Shown one piece after another: positions 60,876 through 64,000 of a stretch of 64,000 bases of DNA. Positions within the stretch are counted from its first letter, which is position 1. Each line of letters opens with the position of its first letter. The position numbers were made by a program, and so were the translations under genes. The notes beneath the pieces were generated by a model that did not search any database, was not told the origin of the DNA, and saw nothing but the letters and a program-made list of their open reading frames with translations. Source of the DNA: Pseudomonas sp. NC02 (GTDB lineage Bacteria > Pseudomonadota > Gammaproteobacteria > Pseudomonadales > Pseudomonadaceae); assembly GCF_002874965.1 (NCBI RefSeq), contig NZ_CP025624.1, positions 5,208,001-5,272,000 on the forward strand, written 5' to 3'.

Positions 60876-61754
60876 ATGAAACAAACCCCGGCAGAGCGCT
60901 TGCAAGCCGAGCGCCAGCAGACCGAGAACCAGTTCGATATCACCCAGTACGAGCATGTGCCGCGTCGCTATTACGGGCGGATGTTTTTTGCCACGTTGAT
61001 CGTGATCGCACTGGCTGCCTTGCTGCGTGCATTCGCCAACGGCCAGATCGAATGGTCCTACATCGGTCAGTTCCTCACGTCCGAGGCGATCATCTGGGGC
61101 CTGGTGAACACCATCATCATGTCGATCCTGGCCATGGCGCTGGGCGTGGTGATCGGGGTGATCACGGCGATCATGCGCATGTCGGCCAACCCGATCCTGC
61201 GCTACGTGGCCATCACCTACACCTGGCTGTTCCGGGGTACGCCGCTGATTCTGCAACTGCTGTTGTGGTTCAACCTGGCGCTGATTTTCCCGGTGATCGC
61301 GATTCCCGGCCTGTTCAGCATCGACACCGTGGACCTGATGACGCCGTTCGTGGCCGCCCTCCTCGGCCTGAGCATCAACCAGGGTGCCTACACCGCTGAA
61401 GTGGTGCGCGCCGGCCTGTTGTCGGTGGACACCGGTCAGTACGAAGCCGCCAAGTCGATCGGCATGCCGAGCCTTCAGGCGCTGCGTAGGGTGATTCTGC
61501 CCCAGGCGATGCGGGTGATCATTCCGCCTGTAGGCAACGAGTTCATCAGCATGGTGAAAATGACCAGCCTGGCGAGTGTGATCCAGTACTCGGAGCTGCT
61601 GCACAACGCGCAAAACATCTACTACGCCAACGCCCGGGTCATGGAGCTGCTGATTGTTGCCGGCATCTGGTACCTGGCGGTGGTGACTGTTCTTTCATTC
61701 GGTCAGAGCCGCCTCGAGCGTCGTTTTGCCCGCGGCGCCGGCAAGCGCTCGTAA
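60876..61754 (+). CDS. Polar amino-acid ABC transporter permease
   Basis: HisM-type permease of 292 residues with a longer cytoplasmic N terminus (~50 residues) than the Aot permeases, then about five membrane segments. EAA loop: YEAAKSIGMPSLQALRRVIL; also FRGTPLILQLLLWFNLAL. The ATG at 60876 follows TTTTGGAGAG. It is the only permease gene of the set, so it presumably forms a homodimer. The ATPase gene starts 23 bases on. Confidence 0.92.
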   Translation: MKQTPAERLQAERQQTENQFDITQYEHVPRRYYGRMFFATLIVIALAALLRAFANGQIEWSYIGQFLTSEAIIWGLVNTIIMSILAMALGVVIGVITAIMRMSANPILRYVAITYTWLFRGTPLILQLLLWFNLALIFPVIAIPGLFSIDTVDLMTPFVAALLGLSINQGAYTAEVVRAGLLSVDTGQYEAAKSIGMPSLQALRRVILPQAMRVIIPPVGNEFISMVKMTSLASVIQYSELLHNAQNIYYANARVMELLIVAGIWYLAVVTVLSFGQSRLERRFARGAGKRS

Positions 61755-61777
61755 GCCCTGACTGAGGAGATTTGCCC

Positions 61778-62542
61778 ATGAGAAGCATCGTCAAGGCCGT
61801 GAACCTGAACAAGTATTACGACCAGTATCACGCGTTGCAGGACATCAACCTGGAAGTCGAACAAGGCGAAGTGCTGTGCATCATCGGCCCGTCCGGTTCC
61901 GGCAAAAGTACCCTGCTGCGCTGCGTCAATCAGCTGGAAAAAATCGACAAGGGCGGCCTGTGGGTCGACGGCGAACTGGTGGGTTACCGGGTCGTCGGCA
62001 ACAAGCTGCACGAATTGAATGAATCACAGATCGCCCGTCAGCGGTTGGCCACCGGCATGGTGTTTCAGCGCTTCAATCTGTTCCCGCACATGACCGTGTT
62101 GCAGAACATCATCGAGGGCCCGTGCCAGGTGCTCAAGCGCTCGCCCAAGGAAGCCACCGAGGACGCGCTGGAGTTGCTGGCCCGCGTCGGCCTGGCGGAC
62201 AAACGCAATGCCTACCCGGTGGAGTTGTCCGGCGGCCAGCAACAACGTGTGGCAATTGCCCGTGCGCTGGCGATGCGCCCCAAGCTGATGTTGTTTGACG
62301 AACCCACGTCAGCCCTCGACCCGGAGCTGGTAGGAGAAGTGCTGTCGGTGATGCGCGATTTGGCCACCACCGGCATGACCATGATTGTGGTCACCCATGA
62401 GTTGGGCTTCGCCCGCGAAGTGTCCAACCGCATGGTGTTTATGGATGCCGGCCAGATTGTGGAAGCCGGCAGCCCGGAAGAAATTCTAATAAGCCCACAA
62501 AACCCGCGTACCCAAAGCTTTATTTCTGCCGTTCGCACTTAA
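61778..62542 (+). CDS. Polar amino-acid ABC transporter ATP-binding protein
   Basis: 254 residues: Walker [15 protein letters not shown] loop [14 protein letters not shown], signature [16 protein letters not shown], Walker [16 protein letters not shown] loop [13 protein letters not shown]. GlnQ/HisP type. ATG at 61778 after GAGGAGATTT. It is 25 bases upstream of the binding-protein gene. Confidence 0.94.
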   Translation: MRSIVKAVNLNKYYDQYHALQDINLEVEQGEVLCIIGPSGSGKSTLLRCVNQLEKIDKGGLWVDGELVGYRVVGNKLHELNESQIARQRLATGMVFQRFNLFPHMTVLQNIIEGPCQVLKRSPKEATEDALELLARVGLADKRNAYPVELSGGQQQRVAIARALAMRPKLMLFDEPTSALDPELVGEVLSVMRDLATTGMTMIVVTHELGFAREVSNRMVFMDAGQIVEAGSPEEILISPQNPRTQSFISAVRT

Positions 62543-62567
62543 CTAAAAAACTAACGAGAACGCCCCC

Positions 62568-63389
62568 ATGAAAAATCTGTTTCTTCCAAGTTTGCTCGTA
62601 GGCCTGATGGCCTCCACTTCGGTTTTGGCGGCATTGCCGGCAGCGATCAAGGACAAGGGTGAGATCAGCGCGGCCATAGTGCCGAACTACCCGCCGATGG
62701 ATTTCAAGGACACCGCCACCAACAAACTCACCGGCCTGGACTTTGACCTGGGCAACGCCCTGGCCGAGCGCCTGGGGGTGAAGATCAAGTGGCAGGAAAC
62801 CGGCTTCGAACAGATGCTCAGCGGCCTGACCACCAAGCGTGTGGACATTGTGCTGTCGGGCATGAGCGACACCGCCGAGCGCCAGAAGTCGGTGACCTTC
62901 ATCGATTACTTCACCAGCGGCCCGCAGTTGTACACCCTGGCCAAGCGTGAAGACCTCAAGGAATTGACTGACCTGTGCGGTAAAAAAGTCGGCACCAGCC
63001 GACGTACCACCTGGCCGTCGGAAATTGCCGCGTGGAGCAAGGAAAACTGCGAAAAGGCCGGTAAGCCAGCCATCGTGGTGATTGGCACCGAGGGCTCGGC
63101 GGATGCGCGGGCACAGTTGCAGCAGAACCGTCTGGATGCGGCGATGCAGGGCAGTGAAACCATTCCTTACCTGATGTCGCTGGACAAGGGTAAGTACAAG
63201 CCGGTGGGCCTGGCGATTTCCAAGCAGTTCACGGGGCTTGGGATTGAGAAGAGCAATACTGAGTTGGTCACGGCCATCAGTGAGGCGTTGCAGGGCATGA
63301 TTGATGATGGGACGTATGGCAAGATTCTGAAGAAGTGGGATCTGGAGCAGGGTGCGGTGGAAAAAATCAGCATCAATGCCGGCCAGTAA
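62568..63389 (+). CDS. Periplasmic amino-acid-binding protein (family 3)
   Basis: 273 residues with a signal peptide (MKNLFLPSLLVGLMASTSVLA, cut before ALPA). SBP3 features: IVPNYPPMDFKDTATNKLTG, the signature GLDFDLGNALAERLG, and SGMSDTAERQKSVTFIDYF. Together with the permease and ATPase it makes a complete importer. The ligand cannot be read from sequence; its link to the ArgH-like lyase suggests an amino acid or an N-substituted aspartate. Confidence 0.92.
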   Translation: MKNLFLPSLLVGLMASTSVLAALPAAIKDKGEISAAIVPNYPPMDFKDTATNKLTGLDFDLGNALAERLGVKIKWQETGFEQMLSGLTTKRVDIVLSGMSDTAERQKSVTFIDYFTSGPQLYTLAKREDLKELTDLCGKKVGTSRRTTWPSEIAAWSKENCEKAGKPAIVVIGTEGSADARAQLQQNRLDAAMQGSETIPYLMSLDKGKYKPVGLAISKQFTGLGIEKSNTELVTAISEALQGMIDDGTYGKILKKWDLEQGAVEKISINAGQ

Positions 63390-63399
63390 CTCGATCTAA

Positions 63400-63489
63400 A
63401 TGTGGGAGCGGGCTTGCTCGCGAATGCGGTGGATCAGCCAGTACAGTTGGCACTGACACACCGCATTCGCGAGCAAGCCCGCTCCCACA
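63400..63489. repeat. REP inverted pair
   Basis: Inverted cores from 63407 and to ~63484, between the binding-protein gene and the MFS gene. Confidence 0.95.
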
Positions 63490-63536
63490 CTGGATCTTCA
63501 TCGTCTTGAAAAAAGAATAAGGACATCCGCCCCACC

Positions 63537-64000
63537 GTGGCCACGTACTCCCTGGTAATCCGCCGCCTGATGATCTGCTCGGTGACCATCGTCGTCAGCC
63601 GCGCCATGACCAGCCCATTGCTCGCCCTGTTGCTGAGCACCCGCCTGGGCCTCAACCAGCAAGACATCGGCTTGCTGATGGGCATCGCCGTGTTCATCGC
63701 CACCCTGCTGGGCCTATATGGTGGCTACATCATCGACCGCCTGGAAAAGCGCAAGCTGCTGATCCTGGCGATGCTTTCCAGCTCCATCGGTTTTCTGTTG
63801 CTGACCTTTGCCAGCAACCTGTACCTGACCACCCTGACCCTGGTGATCACCGAAGCCGCTTCGGCACTGTTCCTGATCGGCTCCAAGGCGATCATCAGCG
63901 AGAACCTGCCGGTGGGCCAGCGGGCCAAGGTGTTTTCCCTGCGCTACACCCTGACCAATGTCGGCTATGCCACCGGCCCGATGCTCGGCGTGGTGATTGC
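63537..64000 (+). CDS. MFS transporter, N-terminal part (runs off the window)
   Basis: About 154 residues are visible from a GTG at 63537, with AAGGA 13 bases before it. Four to five hydrophobic segments and the MFS loop GGYIIDRLEKRKLLILAM after TM2 identify the family; the tone resembles MdtH/EmrD-type efflux proteins. Its end lies beyond the window. Other start choices exist; ATG codons follow at 63570 and 63606. Confidence 0.75.
   Translation, partial: MATYSLVIRRLMICSVTIVVSRAMTSPLLALLLSTRLGLNQQDIGLLMGIAVFIATLLGLYGGYIIDRLEKRKLLILAMLSSSIGFLLLTFASNLYLTTLTLVITEAASALFLIGSKAIISENLPVGQRAKVFSLRYTLTNVGYATGPMLGVVI

Overview
The window is chromosomal DNA of a Pseudomonas, most likely of the P. fluorescens group. 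The evidence is PhoP/PhoQ, AmrZ, ArgR and RsmA proteins that I recognise as Pseudomonas-type, the aru/aot arginine cluster in the Pseudomonas gene order, and seven REP pairs built on the core GAGCGGGCTTGCTCGCGA, a repeat familiar from fluorescent pseudomonads. Nothing looks plasmid- or phage-borne. Both ends cut genes: a CaiB/BaiF CoA-transferase on the left and an MFS transporter on the right.

Layout. 1-9.2 kb: CoA-transferase, the C4-dicarboxylate transporter dctA with a sigma-54 promoter, an AraC-type regulator, the phoPQ operon headed by a small periplasmic protein, the phosphopantetheinyl transferase pcpS, and an RstA/RstB-like two-component pair. 9.2-12.9 kb: nrdA behind a long control region with DnaA-box and NrdR-box candidates. 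13.2-20.9 kb: flagellar and chemotaxis genes (flgBCDE, cheR, cheV, flgA, flgM, flgN, a YcgR-type brake) with sigma-54 and sigma-28 promoters. 21-26.9 kb: an MFS transporter, tRNA-Arg(CCT), two small membrane-protein genes behind a sigma-54 promoter, amrZ, mgtE, three tRNA genes and rsmA. 27-33.1 kb: lysC, alaS, ltaE, and a lumazine synthase paralogue behind an FMN riboswitch. 33.2-46.9 kb: the complete arginine succinyltransferase pathway (aruCFGDBE), its regulator argR and the uptake system aotJQMOP, with ArgR sites and five REP pairs placed between genes. 47.5-53.9 kb: acsA, a DUF2790 protein, an AraC regulator, a YbiU-like (DUF1479) protein and an orphan sugar-binding protein. 54.3-58 kb: nrdB, an HNH endonuclease, a HAD phosphatase and a vapBC toxin-antitoxin pair beside a duplicated HAD gene end. 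58-64 kb: LysR regulator, an ArgH-like lyase, a polar amino-acid ABC transporter and an MFS transporter.

How the genes work together. The strongest theme is nitrogen and carbon acquisition: DctA imports succinate-type acids, Aot imports arginine and ornithine, and Aru degrades arginine to glutamate and succinate under ArgR. A second locus at the right end pairs an argininosuccinate-lyase homologue with its own transporter. The flagellar block carries a complete late-gene switch (FlgM, FlgN, FliA promoter) and sits near the motility regulators AmrZ and RsmA.

Most notable: the two subunits of class Ia ribonucleotide reductase, nrdA and nrdB, are 41 kb apart with the flagellar-to-acsA block between them; four GTTCAG hexamers at exact 11-bp spacing precede the phoPQ operon; a family of GGCGGATATCCGCC-like palindromes fills the dctA/araC gap; two small membrane-protein genes have a sigma-54 promoter; and vapBC is bracketed by two copies of the HAD gene end. 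I did not find a clearly new multi-gene system. All identifications are by reading the sequence and by recall of families; no database search was run.
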